Positions 17,201 to 26,261 of a DNA stretch of 64,000 nt are shown piece by piece (position 1 is the first letter of the stretch; each line of letters opens with the position of its first letter). Origin of the DNA: an uncultured Chitinophaga sp. Lineage in GTDB: Bacteria > Bacteroidota > Bacteroidia > Chitinophagales > Chitinophagaceae. The position numbers and the translations under genes were made by a program. The stretch spans positions 248,001-312,000 of the forward strand of contig NZ_CALEJS010000041.1 of assembly GCF_937898475.1 (NCBI RefSeq), in the 5' to 3' direction. Under the pieces are notes generated by a model, which was not told the origin of the DNA, made no database searches, and saw only the letters and a list, made by a program, of their open reading frames with translations.

Positions 17201-20200
17201 ATGCCATATCGCATGATCCTGAGCTTTAAGGCAATCCCCGGTGTTGCTTTCACCTACATTGCTTTTTTTGTGCCCCTTTTACAGAGTACTACAGCTGAAG
17301 CACAGCTGAAAGCGGATTTTACCCCCAGTAAAACAAGTGATTGCGAAAGCCTGATTACGACGTTCAATGATAATTCTACCGGCAGCCCGGTTTCCTGGCA
17401 ATGGGACCTGGGTAACGGTGCTACCTCTACGCAGCAAAGCCCCGGCGCTTCCTATACCTCGCCCGGCACCTATAAAGTGACGCTGACGGTAAAAGATGCG
17501 GCGGGTAATACCAGCTCTGCAGAAAAGAGCGTTACCGTATGGGCTAGACCCCAGCCAGATTTTACCGCCAGCCCTGCCAAAGGCTGTATTCCCTTTGATG
17601 TCACATTCACGGATAGATCAAACCCGGTAAACGGTACCATCAGTACCTACAGCTGGGACTTCGGTGATGGCAACACCGGTTCCGGCAGCAACCCCGTGCA
17701 TACCTACAAAAACGTAATGTCGCCCACCGTTACGCTGACCGTTACCAACAGCAATGGCTGTACGGCGTCTAAATCAATCAGCAATATTGTGGATGCAGGC
17801 CCTGCCCTGGTAGCCGGTTTCAGCGTATCTGACAGGTTCCTGTGCACTGTACCCGGCGAATTGCGTATCACCAACACTTCCAGCGGTCCGGGTGTCCTCA
17901 CCTATCAATGGGATTTTGGCGATGGCGGCACAGCTACCGGCGCTACCCCGGCCGCGCATACCTATACCCAAAGGGGCGTTTACAAGGTGAAGCTCACAGT
18001 AACCAACGACAGGGGCTGCACTGCTACCAAAACCTCCGCGGATATCAATGTAGCCAATTTTAAAACGGATTTTCAGCTGCCGGAGAGCATTTGTGAGAAC
18101 AATTCTACCAGCTTCACCGCCGCCAACACCCCAAAGGCCAACAGCCTGAGCTGGAGTGTTGATAAAGGTTACATTGGTAATGGCGAGTCTCCTGATTACA
18201 CCCCCGAAGGCGCCGGCACCGTAAAAGTAACGATGACTGCCAACTATGGTACCTGCCAGGAAACCATAACGAAGGATTATGTAGTAAAACCCGCGCCTAA
18301 AGCCAGCTTCTCCACCGATCAGCAGGCTATCTGCGATGTACCGGTGATCGTACAGCTGACCGACCAGTCGCAGGGCGCTACCAGCTGGAACTGGAATTTT
18401 GGCAACGGGCAAACATCTGCGCAGCAACATCCCACGGCCACCTATAACAGCCTTGGGAATTTCAACATAAGGCTAACGGCAGCCAATGCGTCCGGGTGTA
18501 CCAGCACCGCAGAAACATATGTGCAGGTGCAAAAACCGGAAGTCACCATCTACCCGGCCCTCTCCAGCGTTTGCGAAGGGCATACCGCCAGTTTCTACGG
18601 CACCATCAGCGACGGCGACACTATCGCTACCTATGACTGGGATTTTGGGGATGGCAGCCCCAGGTCAACAGCTGCCCGGCCTTCGCACATCTATAATAAC
18701 GCAGGCGTGTACCCGGTGGTACTGAACTATACCACTACCCGGGGCTGTAAAGGCACAGCAAGTACCAGCGAACCTGTCAGGATCTATGAAAAACCGGTTC
18801 CTGATTTTTCCTCTCCCGAAGCACCCCAGATCTGCGGTAACAACCAGGTGCATTTCAATGCCACCACAAACATCGGTCAAAACTTTTCCTGGAATTTCGG
18901 CGATGGTACACGTGGACACGGGCAACATACCACGCATAGCTACCGGGCGCCTGGCACCTATTCGGTAACACTGACCGTTTCCAATAACGGTTGCACCGAA
19001 AGCATTACCAAACCTGCGTACATCACTGCCGTGAATCCCTTCCCCCGCTTCAGCATGCAGGACATTAACTGTGACCAACGTACAACTATCAGCTTTGACG
19101 AACATTCTCCGGGCGACATCAGCAGCTGGAAATGGGACTGGGGAGACGGAAAGGAAAACACCTACACCAGTAAAACAACTCCGGTCAGACATACATATGA
19201 TCAAACAGGTGTATACCAGGTGAAGCTTACGGTAACAAATGGCGTCTGTACCAGTTCAGATTCTGCGGATATTAACGTGTATGCACCAACGCCTGTTATC
19301 ATCACTGCTGACAAAACAACCTTGTGCGGCAACGAAGTACTCACCACCCGTGTAACGTCTATTGACAGATCTATATATGACAGTTCTTACTACAACTGGC
19401 ACATTTCAGATGGGACGCCTGCCACCTGGGATACCAACAACTACGATGTGGCCAGTTTTGTCAACCTCAGACCCGGAAATGATACCATCCGCTACATAGC
19501 GCGTAATCACCAGGGATGTCTGGACTCCAGCAATAACGTAATAGTGAATGTACATGGCCCTATTGCAAAATTCGCATCACCGGATGTACAGGAATGCCGC
19601 GGCACGGAGCTGACCTTTACTGACCAGACAGACATTACCTATGGAAAGCCCATCAAAAGCTGGACCTGGGATTTTGGCGATGGCAGCGGCGCCCAAGTAT
19701 TTACGGCACCGCCTTTCAAATACACTTATAACAGATCCGGTTACTTCTATCCTTCACTGATGGTGACAGATGAAGACGGCTGTACCGACTCCATTACCGG
19801 CAGCTATCTCCAGGTGAACGGCCCCAATGCTGATTTCAGGCCCAGTGCTTCACTGATACCGCCGGGCGGTAATGTAAGGTTCAGTAATCTCACTACGGAA
19901 ACAGGTGGTGATCCCTCCTATGAATGGGACTTCGGGGATAATACCACTTCTACCGGTTTTAGTCCGCTGAAGAACTATCCCGACAAAGGCATTTATACCG
20001 TAAAGCTGCTGGTGAAAGATGACCTGGGTTGTACAGACAGCGCTAAAAAACAAATAAAGGTATCCAGGGTAAGCGCCGGCTTTACCGTTACCACTTCATT
20101 TGTGAATAACAGTGGTTGTCCGCCGGTGGTTGCCCGCTTCACCAATACATCTGTTAACTATACCAGCGTTTACTGGGATTTTGGCGATGGCAGCTTTGCC

Positions 20201-22081
20201 ACCATTCCCAATCCTTCTCATACCTATACCTATGTAGGAAAATTTAAGGTGAAGCTGAAAGTAGTGGGCGATGCCGATACTGAAGATGAATATGAACAGG
20301 AAGTGGAAGTAAAAGGCCCTTATGCCACCATCGCTACCTCCTCTTACGGCGGCTGTCTTACAAAGGAGATCGAGTTTAAAGTATCTGCATTGAACGCGGT
20401 TAATTATGCCTGGGACTTTACAGATGGCAATGTAATGGAAACAACCGATTCTACCATCAAACATACCTTTAAAGATCCGGGGGTTTACAGGCCACGCCTC
20501 ATCCTTTACGATTCCGGCGGGTGTAAAGGCACTGCCTTCCTGGACAGCGCCATCGTGGTAGACAAACTGGATGTGCGGCTGGATGCCGATCCCGCTTATG
20601 TATGCGATTCGGGCTGGATCACTTTCAACCCAACATTCAACAGCTATTCTATTGACGAGCTGCAATACCAGGCAACATATAAATGGACCTACGAAGCAGA
20701 CCTCCCTGCAGAAAATGAGACCAGCGCCAATCCCGGTTTCTACCTGGATAAAGTACAGGCCTATACGTTCACCCTCAGTACTACTACCGCTGTGGGCTGT
20801 ACGCAGACGGTAAGCAAGACCGTGCAGGTTTATCCCAAGCCGGAGCTGAGCATTACAGGCCCCTTACAAGCCTGCCAGGATGCGCCCGTCAGCTTCAGCG
20901 GAACGGTGGCCAGGGTGAATGATGTCAGCTGGAAATGGGATTTTGGCAATGGTAATACCAGCAATGTACAGGCGCCTGCAGACCAGGTATACAGCAACAC
21001 CGGCGCTGCCGCCGTTGTACTGACGGCCAGCAGTAAAGACGGCTGCAGCGATACAGCGCAGCATAACATCAGCATCCTGCCCAAACCGGTGGTCAATGCG
21101 GCGGCCACACCGTCGGTGATATGCCTGGGTAACAGCACCACACTCAGTGCGGGCGGCGGTGTTACTTACCAGTGGTCGCCCGCCGAAGACCTGGACAATC
21201 CGCAGGCAGCCAACCCTGTTGCCTCTCCGAAAGTAAACAGCACCTATACCGTCAGCGTAACGGATGCCAACGGCTGTAACAATACAGACCAGGTGAGCAT
21301 CCGCGTAGCGCAACCCTTTACCATACAGGCCACGCCGGATACCGTTATCTGCCTGGGACATGTGCTCCCCCTGCGTGCGTGGGGAGCAGATCATTATGTT
21401 TGGCAGGGACCTGGCCTGGATAATGCAAACAGCCAGTTTCCAAATGCCAGCATCCAGGCGCCGGGCAATTTTACCTACCAGGTAACCGGTTATGACGCCG
21501 ATGGCTGCTTTACCCATGACACCTCCCTGGTAGTAGATGTACGCCCCTTACCCACCGTGAATGCAGGACCCGACCAGGCCTCCATGGCGGGTGTTGCGCT
21601 CACGCTCACCGCCACCGGCAGCCCGGATGTGATCAAATGGAGCTGGACACCCGCGGAATTCCTGGATTGCGCTAACTGCCCCACTACATCGGCCCTGCCC
21701 AACCTTTCCACCCAATACCAGGTGGAAGTGGAAAACAGATACGGCTGTAAGGCGATGGATGAAGTGCTGGTGAAGGTTACATGCGACAAAGGTGCGGTGT
21801 TCCTGCCTACTGCTCTCACCCCCAACAGGGACGGCAGGAATGAGTGGTTCTATCCCAAAGGCCGCGGCATCAAAGAAGTGTCGTGGATGCGCATCTTTGA
21901 CCGCTGGGGCACCCTGGTATTTGAAAGATCGCATTTCCAGATCAACAATGCCAACGCGGGCTGGGATGGCAGCTGGAAAAACCAGCTGGCGCCTATGGGT
22001 ACGTACGTGTATGCTTTGGAAACCGTGTGCGAAGATGGCACTACCTTCCTGTTCAGGGGCACTGTGACGATAATCAAATAA
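17201..22081 (+). CDS. Giant PKD-repeat surface protein with T9SS type B sorting (gliding-associated) C-terminal domain
   Basis: A 1626-residue exported protein. The signal peptide is residues 1-34 (ends TTAEAQ); an alternative start is the ATG at 17213. About 15 PKD-type Ig-like domains follow, each marked by a WDFGDG-like turn (for example WDLGNG, WNFGDG, WDWGDG) and a later T-Y-V-L-V strand with a conserved Cys. Three further Ig-like modules follow (YQWSPAED, WSWTPAEF). The last 90 residues (FLPTALTPNRDGRNEWF to the end) are the gliding-motility-associated C-terminal domain that directs type IX secretion and surface attachment. It is probably an adhesin or matrix protein. It stands alone between a repeat-rich gap and an M20 hydrolase gene. 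Confidence 0.92.
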   Translation: MPYRMILSFKAIPGVAFTYIAFFVPLLQSTTAEAQLKADFTPSKTSDCESLITTFNDNSTGSPVSWQWDLGNGATSTQQSPGASYTSPGTYKVTLTVKDAAGNTSSAEKSVTVWARPQPDFTASPAKGCIPFDVTFTDRSNPVNGTISTYSWDFGDGNTGSGSNPVHTYKNVMSPTVTLTVTNSNGCTASKSISNIVDAGPALVAGFSVSDRFLCTVPGELRITNTSSGPGVLTYQWDFGDGGTATGATPAAHTYTQRGVYKVKLTVTNDRGCTATKTSADINVANFKTDFQLPESICENNSTSFTAANTPKANSLSWSVDKGYIGNGESPDYTPEGAGTVKVTMTANYGTCQETITKDYVVKPAPKASFSTDQQAICDVPVIVQLTDQSQGATSWNWNFGNGQTSAQQHPTATYNSLGNFNIRLTAANASGCTSTAETYVQVQKPEVTIYPALSSVCEGHTASFYGTISDGDTIATYDWDFGDGSPRSTAARPSHIYNNAGVYPVVLNYTTTRGCKGTASTSEPVRIYEKPVPDFSSPEAPQICGNNQVHFNATTNIGQNFSWNFGDGTRGHGQHTTHSYRAPGTYSVTLTVSNNGCTESITKPAYITAVNPFPRFSMQDINCDQRTTISFDEHSPGDISSWKWDWGDGKENTYTSKTTPVRHTYDQTGVYQVKLTVTNGVCTSSDSADINVYAPTPVIITADKTTLCGNEVLTTRVTSIDRSIYDSSYYNWHISDGTPATWDTNNYDVASFVNLRPGNDTIRYIARNHQGCLDSSNNVIVNVHGPIAKFASPDVQECRGTELTFTDQTDITYGKPIKSWTWDFGDGSGAQVFTAPPFKYTYNRSGYFYPSLMVTDEDGCTDSITGSYLQVNGPNADFRPSASLIPPGGNVRFSNLTTETGGDPSYEWDFGDNTTSTGFSPLKNYPDKGIYTVKLLVKDDLGCTDSAKKQIKVSRVSAGFTVTTSFVNNSGCPPVVARFTNTSVNYTSVYWDFGDGSFATIPNPSHTYTYVGKFKVKLKVVGDADTEDEYEQEVEVKGPYATIATSSYGGCLTKEIEFKVSALNAVNYAWDFTDGNVMETTDSTIKHTFKDPGVYRPRLILYDSGGCKGTAFLDSAIVVDKLDVRLDADPAYVCDSGWITFNPTFNSYSIDELQYQATYKWTYEADLPAENETSANPGFYLDKVQAYTFTLSTTTAVGCTQTVSKTVQVYPKPELSITGPLQACQDAPVSFSGTVARVNDVSWKWDFGNGNTSNVQAPADQVYSNTGAAAVVLTASSKDGCSDTAQHNISILPKPVVNAAATPSVICLGNSTTLSAGGGVTYQWSPAEDLDNPQAANPVASPKVNSTYTVSVTDANGCNNTDQVSIRVAQPFTIQATPDTVICLGHVLPLRAWGADHYVWQGPGLDNANSQFPNASIQAPGNFTYQVTGYDADGCFTHDTSLVVDVRPLPTVNAGPDQASMAGVALTLTATGSPDVIKWSWTPAEFLDCANCPTTSALPNLSTQYQVEVENRYGCKAMDEVLVKVTCDKGAVFLPTALTPNRDGRNEWFYPKGRGIKEVSWMRIFDRWGTLVFERSHFQINNANAGWDGSWKNQLAPMGTYVYALETVCEDGTTFLFRGTVTIIK

Positions 22082-22138
22082 GCTTCCTATTTCATAATTG
22101 TTATCGTATTTTGGTATAGCAACCAAAATCGAAAACCA

Positions 22139-23431
22139 ATGAAGACACATCCGCTTGTACTGTTCCTGCTTATGGCCCCTGTGCTGGCCATCGCCCAGGT
22201 AATAGAACTGGATCAGCGTATAGCCGGCGTCAAAGACTCTGTTATTGCCTGGAGAAGACATCTCCATCAGCATCCCGAGCTTTCCAACCGGGAATATCGT
22301 ACAGCCGCTTACGTGGCCGCACACCTGAAAAGACTGGGACTGGAAGTGCAGACAGGCGTTGGCAAAACCGGCGTAGTTGGCATCCTGAAAGGCGGCAAGC
22401 CCGGCCCGGTGGTAGCCTTGCGCGCCGATATGGACGCCCTGCCCGTATACGAAAGATCACAGCTTCCCTTTAAATCAGTTGATTCTGCTGAATACCTCGG
22501 GCAAAAAGTACCGGTTATGCATGCCTGCGGGCATGACAGCCATGTGGCCATCCTGCTGGGCACTGCCCAGGTGCTGAGCGCCAGTAAAAAAGACCTGCCC
22601 GGTACCGTAAAATTCATCTTCCAGCCTGCTGAAGAAGGTCCTCCGGGCGATGAAGAAGGCGGCGCACCCCTGATGATCAAAGAAGGTGTGATGGATAACC
22701 CGAAAGTAGACGCGATCTTTGGTCTGCACATTAATTCACAGACGCCCATCGGTAAGATAAAGTTTAAATCAGGAGCAGAAATGGCTTCGAGCGACTGGTT
22801 CACCGTTAAAGTGAAAGGGAAGCAATCCCATGGTTCGCAACCCTGGAGCGGTATAGACCCGGTGGTAGTGGCCACGCAGATCATCCAGGGTTTCCAGACC
22901 ATTGTGAGCAGGCAAATGGAGCTGACCAAAGCCCCGGTGGTGATCACGGTAGGCAAGATCAATGCAGGCGTGCGTCCCAACATCATACCCGAAGAGCTGG
23001 TGATGGAAGGCACCATCCGCACGCTCGACAGCAAAATGCAGCAGCAGGTGCATGAGCGCATGAAGATCACCGCCACAAACATTGCAGCTGCAGCCGGCGC
23101 TACCGCAGAAGTAGTGATTGATACAAAAACGAAAGTTACCTATAACGATCCCACGCTGGTGAAAATGATGACGCCCTCTATTGAGGCCGCCGCGGGAAAA
23201 GAGAATGTATATGAAACGGAATGGACCACCGGCGCTGAAGACTTCTCTTTCTTTGGCGACAAAGCGCCCGCCTTTTTCTTCTTCCTGGGCGGCATGCCCG
23301 CCAACCAGGAAGCGGCTAAAGCTGCAGCGCATCATACGCCCGACTTCTTTATTGACGACTCAAAACTAGACGTAGGCGTTAAAGTGTTTTGCCAGCTGGT
23401 GTTTGATTATGCTAAGCTGAAGAAAGGGTGA
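22139..23431 (+). CDS. M20 family amidohydrolase/peptidase, exported
   Basis: A 430-residue M20 metallo-hydrolase of the hippurate/IAA-amino-acid hydrolase group. The signal peptide is residues 1-19 (LMAPVLAIAQ). Metal ligands lie in ALRADMDALPV, MHACGHDSH and QPAEEGPPGD, and the last in TTGAEDFSFF. It should hydrolyse N-acyl amino acids or related amides in the periplasm. It is a single gene; a GATGGG/CCCATC hairpin just after the stop lies between it and the convergent small gene at 23458 and may terminate both. Confidence 0.88.
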   Translation: MKTHPLVLFLLMAPVLAIAQVIELDQRIAGVKDSVIAWRRHLHQHPELSNREYRTAAYVAAHLKRLGLEVQTGVGKTGVVGILKGGKPGPVVALRADMDALPVYERSQLPFKSVDSAEYLGQKVPVMHACGHDSHVAILLGTAQVLSASKKDLPGTVKFIFQPAEEGPPGDEEGGAPLMIKEGVMDNPKVDAIFGLHINSQTPIGKIKFKSGAEMASSDWFTVKVKGKQSHGSQPWSGIDPVVVATQIIQGFQTIVSRQMELTKAPVVITVGKINAGVRPNIIPEELVMEGTIRTLDSKMQQQVHERMKITATNIAAAAGATAEVVIDTKTKVTYNDPTLVKMMTPSIEAAAGKENVYETEWTTGAEDFSFFGDKAPAFFFFLGGMPANQEAAKAAAHHTPDFFIDDSKLDVGVKVFCQLVFDYAKLKKG

Positions 23432-23457
23432 TGGGGGCTTCATCCCATCCCCCTCTC

Positions 23458-23886
23458 CTACTTCGGCCGCACCGCCTGCCTCGCCAGCAACTTCCACCCG
23501 CCGCCTTCTTTCACCCATACCAGCAGTACGTTTAAGTGCACCGTACCTGCCTGGCCGTTGTCTTTCGTGTCTCCATCGAGGGTGTGACGTACGATGGCGG
23601 TATTACCGGCTACGGTGATGGTCTGATCAGACAGGTTCAATGTTACAAAGTCTGATTTTCCGCTTACCAGCGCTTCTACAAAAGCGGCTTTATCTTCGAT
23701 CTTGCCGCTGGAATGGCCGTAGCTGAGGCGGTTGTCTGCTATTTTTTCAAGCGAAGCCTTATCGCCGTCTAACAGCGCTTTACGCAGGCTTTCTACCGCC
23801 TGGCCAACTGCTTTTTCATCTTTGGATTGTGCAGAAGCAATGTGCATCATGGCACAGCAAACGAGGAATAATAAAGGGCGTTTCAT
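23458..23886 (-). CDS. Exported NTF2-like (DUF4440-type) protein
   Basis: A 142-residue protein with a signal peptide (MKRPLLFLVCCAMMHIASAQ). The start at 23886 is chosen for that signal; the frame stays open 17 codons further upstream. The mature part has the SnoaL/NTF2-like cone pattern: VGQAVESLRKALLDGDKASLEKI, then a central HSSG, then HTLDG and a final VLLVWVKEGGGWKLLARQ. Such proteins are ligand-binding or of unknown role in Bacteroidota. Confidence 0.75.
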   Translation of the reverse strand: MKRPLLFLVCCAMMHIASAQSKDEKAVGQAVESLRKALLDGDKASLEKIADNRLSYGHSSGKIEDKAAFVEALVSGKSDFVTLNLSDQTITVAGNTAIVRHTLDGDTKDNGQAGTVHLNVLLVWVKEGGGWKLLARQAVRPK

Positions 23887-23956
23887 TACCAGGTATTTGA
23901 TTACCTTAAAAGTAATCAATAATATTTGGTATCGCAACTCATGACAAGGGACGCTG

Positions 23957-24436
23957 TCAGCGTTTTTCCCTTGCCGTTATATACCCGTTGAAGGTGATCG
24001 GCTGCCGGTTATTACTCAGCACCTGCAGGGAACCATAACCTTCTTCGGAGATCATCAGCGACATCTGGCGTACATCGTTCGCATCTTTCGGCCTGATCAC
24101 AATGTCCCATCCTCCTTTGCGTTTATTTTCTATGGTATATTCAAAGTCCTTTGATTTGAACTGTAAGCCTCCCTTTGAAGGATCGATCGGTGCGGTATAG
24201 GCACGGCCAAAATAAGGCAGGTAGCTGATAATGGAATCTTTCGCTATCTTGAGATCGTAATCAGTGGTGAGCTGCCTGCTGCGTCCCCCCATGGGTAGCA
24301 TGGTCTGTGCTTTGAATACGTAGGAGCGGGCGTCTATCAGTTCTTTTATTTCCGCTTTCTTATCCTGTGCAAGCATCGTCTTTGTACTGGCCAGGCCAAT
24401 GGCCAGGCATAACATTCCCTTCAATAACTGTTTCAT
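23957..24436 (-). CDS. Exported DUF4251 protein
   Basis: A 159-residue exported protein. The signal peptide MKQLLKGMLCLAIGLAS sets the start at 24436. The mature part matches the DUF4251 pattern: ELIDARSYVFKAQTMLPMGG, then LTTDYDLKIAKDSIISYLPY, then GRAYTAPID, ending NNRQPITFNGYI. The function is unknown; the family is common in Bacteroidota and is probably a periplasmic beta-rich protein. It is divergent from the hydrolase at 24480, with a 43-bp shared promoter gap. Confidence 0.8.
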   Translation of the reverse strand: MKQLLKGMLCLAIGLASTKTMLAQDKKAEIKELIDARSYVFKAQTMLPMGGRSRQLTTDYDLKIAKDSIISYLPYFGRAYTAPIDPSKGGLQFKSKDFEYTIENKRKGGWDIVIRPKDANDVRQMSLMISEEGYGSLQVLSNNRQPITFNGYITAREKR

Positions 24437-24479
24437 GACTCTGTACATTTTAATAATTTTATACCAAGTATCCTGTATT

Positions 24480-25391
24480 ATGCGTTCACCCATCTACTGT
24501 ATCATCGCCCTGCTTTTATGCAATACTGCCCGATCACAGCAAACAGACTCCATAAAATATGCCAACGGTTACCTGTATTATCATACATACGGTAAAGGCG
24601 CCCCTGTTATTGTTCTGACCGGCGGCCCCGGTAATTCCTACCGCCAGCAGGAAGCAGTGGCCATGGAACTGGGTAAGTCCTATAAGGCTATCCTGCTTGA
24701 ACAGCGGGGCACCGGGCGTTCCATTCCTGCCCCCTTTGATTCCACTACCATTACTTTGGAGTCGGCCATAGCCGATGTGGGCCGCCTGCAGGATCACCTG
24801 CAGATCAAACAGGCGCTTATTTACGGCCATTCCTGGGGCGCGATGCTGGCTATGTGCTATGCGGCCACGCATCCTGAAAAAGTGAAGGCCCTGGTACTGG
24901 TAGCGCCCGGCTATTATAAAATATCGCAGGAGCTTTTTGCCGTGCACCTGGCTAATGTAAGATCCAGGTTAGGCCTGGCGGAGCTGCGGCAGCTGGACTC
25001 CCTGTCCGCAAAAACAAACCGGAGCGCGGAAGAAGCGGCTGCTTACGACCGCCTGGTCCGTTATGGCTACATTTACAATAAGTACAAGATAGACAGCCTT
25101 TTACCACAGATTAATGCCGCCCCCTCCAATGCCACCATGCGCGACCTGATGATCAAAGACCTTATGCGCAGCGGATATGACCTTACGGCGCGTCCCGCAT
25201 TAAGCCGTTATAAAGGCCCCATCCAGGTGATCTCCGGCCGCCAGGATGCACTTGCCTTCTACACCTACGAGCTGAAGATCATCCACCCCTCCATGCAACT
25301 GCACTGGATCCAGGAATCCGGACATTTCCCGATGTTTGAGCAACCGAAAGCGTTTTATGACACGCTATCACAGGTATTACAAAAATTGTGA
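24480..25391 (+). CDS. Exported alpha/beta hydrolase (proline iminopeptidase-like)
   Basis: A 303-residue alpha/beta hydrolase. The start at 24480 gives a signal peptide (MRSPIYCIIALLLCNTARSQ). The core has VIVLTGGPGNSYR (oxyanion GGPG), EQRGTGRS, the nucleophile in YGHSWGAMLA, VISGRQDAL (acid) and ESGHFPMFEQP (His). The GGPG plus GHSWG pattern is that of proline iminopeptidase-like hydrolases. It is probably periplasmic and acts on peptides or small esters. Confidence 0.82.
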   Translation: MRSPIYCIIALLLCNTARSQQTDSIKYANGYLYYHTYGKGAPVIVLTGGPGNSYRQQEAVAMELGKSYKAILLEQRGTGRSIPAPFDSTTITLESAIADVGRLQDHLQIKQALIYGHSWGAMLAMCYAATHPEKVKALVLVAPGYYKISQELFAVHLANVRSRLGLAELRQLDSLSAKTNRSAEEAAAYDRLVRYGYIYNKYKIDSLLPQINAAPSNATMRDLMIKDLMRSGYDLTARPALSRYKGPIQVISGRQDALAFYTYELKIIHPSMQLHWIQESGHFPMFEQPKAFYDTLSQVLQKL

Positions 25392-25404
25392 ACATTTGAC
25401 AGTC

Positions 25405-25497
25405 AGAGAGACTAAAAGTTTAAAGGTTTGAAAGTTTGATCACGTTCGCGAACGTTTCAAACCTTTAAACTATCAAACCCTCAAACTGGCAAACATT
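25405..25497. repeat. Inverted repeat of GTTTGAA/AGTTTAAAGG words with CGTTCGCGAACG core
   Basis: Arms 25417-25433 and 25455-25471 are a perfect 17-bp inverted repeat (AGTTTAAAGGTTTGAAA). The loop contains a 12-bp perfect palindrome (25443-25454), and further CAAAC words continue to 25495. It lies between the hydrolase and TetR genes and belongs to the same family as repeats near 33979, 44389 and 57701. Confidence 0.85.
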
Positions 25498-25568
25498 TTT
25501 TGGCTTTTATTTAACACTCATGCCGCAACTATCGGGCGGCCGGCTGTTCATTATCCGTTTGCCTGCCG

Positions 25569-25576
25569 TAAATTTG
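25569..25576 (+). promoter_or_regulatory. Bacteroidota-type -7 box upstream of TetR-AarF pair
   Basis: TAAATTTG matches the Bacteroidota -7 consensus TAnnTTTG, about 45 bp before the TetR-like gene start. No good -33 TTTG is found at the standard distance, so this is a moderate call. Confidence 0.45.
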
Positions 25577-25621
25577 TATAGTGAATATTAACCCTGTGCC
25601 CAAACCGTAAATACTTGCATT

Positions 25622-26251
25622 ATGGAGAAGCAACAACTACGCGATGCGTATAAATTATACTGGCTGGAGAATGGTAAAGCCCCTGTTTCTGTGTATGCCT
25701 TCTGTAAGATCGTCAACATTCCTGAAACGGCTTTCTATGACAGCTACAGCTCTCTCGAATCCCTGGAAAGGGATATCTGGCTGGGCATCTTCGAGGAAAC
25801 CACTGATCAGCTGAAGGCGGACGAGATCTACCAGCAGTATTCCGCCCGGGAAAAGCTGCTCACCTTCTATTTCCTGTGGGTACAGAAACTGAAGGCAGAC
25901 CGCAGCTATATTCTCCTCCAGAAAGAGAAATTCGGTTTCCCGGTACTGCACCAGGGACAACTGGAAAGCTTCCGCAAAGCTTTCTATAAGTATGCGGAAG
26001 AACTGATCAGGGAAGGTTACCAGACCAAAGAGATCAGGGAAAGAAAATATATTTCTGACCAGTATGTACATGGTTTCTGGGTACAGGCGCTGTTTGTGCT
26101 GCGTTACTGGATCACAGATACCAGCGATAAATTTGAAATGACCGATGCCGCCATTGAAAAAGCAGTGCATCTCAGTTTCCAGCTGATCGGTGAAAACACT
26201 ATAGACGGCCTGCTGGATTTCGGTAAATTCATGTTCACAGGGAAACAATAA
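25622..26251 (+). CDS. TetR-fold regulator-like protein paired with AarF kinase
   Basis: A 209-residue protein. The N-terminus has a TetR-like helix-turn-helix (VYAFCKIVNIPETAFYDSYSS), and the rest is helical. The HTH is degenerate compared with typical TetR proteins. It is 10 nt upstream of the AarF/ABC1 kinase gene and surely co-transcribed. TetR-fold proteins and COQ9 share a fold, and COQ9 partners the AarF homologue COQ8 in mitochondria. The protein may therefore be a lipid-binding partner of the kinase rather than a repressor; that idea is inference. Confidence 0.7.
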   Translation: MEKQQLRDAYKLYWLENGKAPVSVYAFCKIVNIPETAFYDSYSSLESLERDIWLGIFEETTDQLKADEIYQQYSAREKLLTFYFLWVQKLKADRSYILLQKEKFGFPVLHQGQLESFRKAFYKYAEELIREGYQTKEIRERKYISDQYVHGFWVQALFVLRYWITDTSDKFEMTDAAIEKAVHLSFQLIGENTIDGLLDFGKFMFTGKQ

Positions 26252-26261
26252 TCAGCATGGT

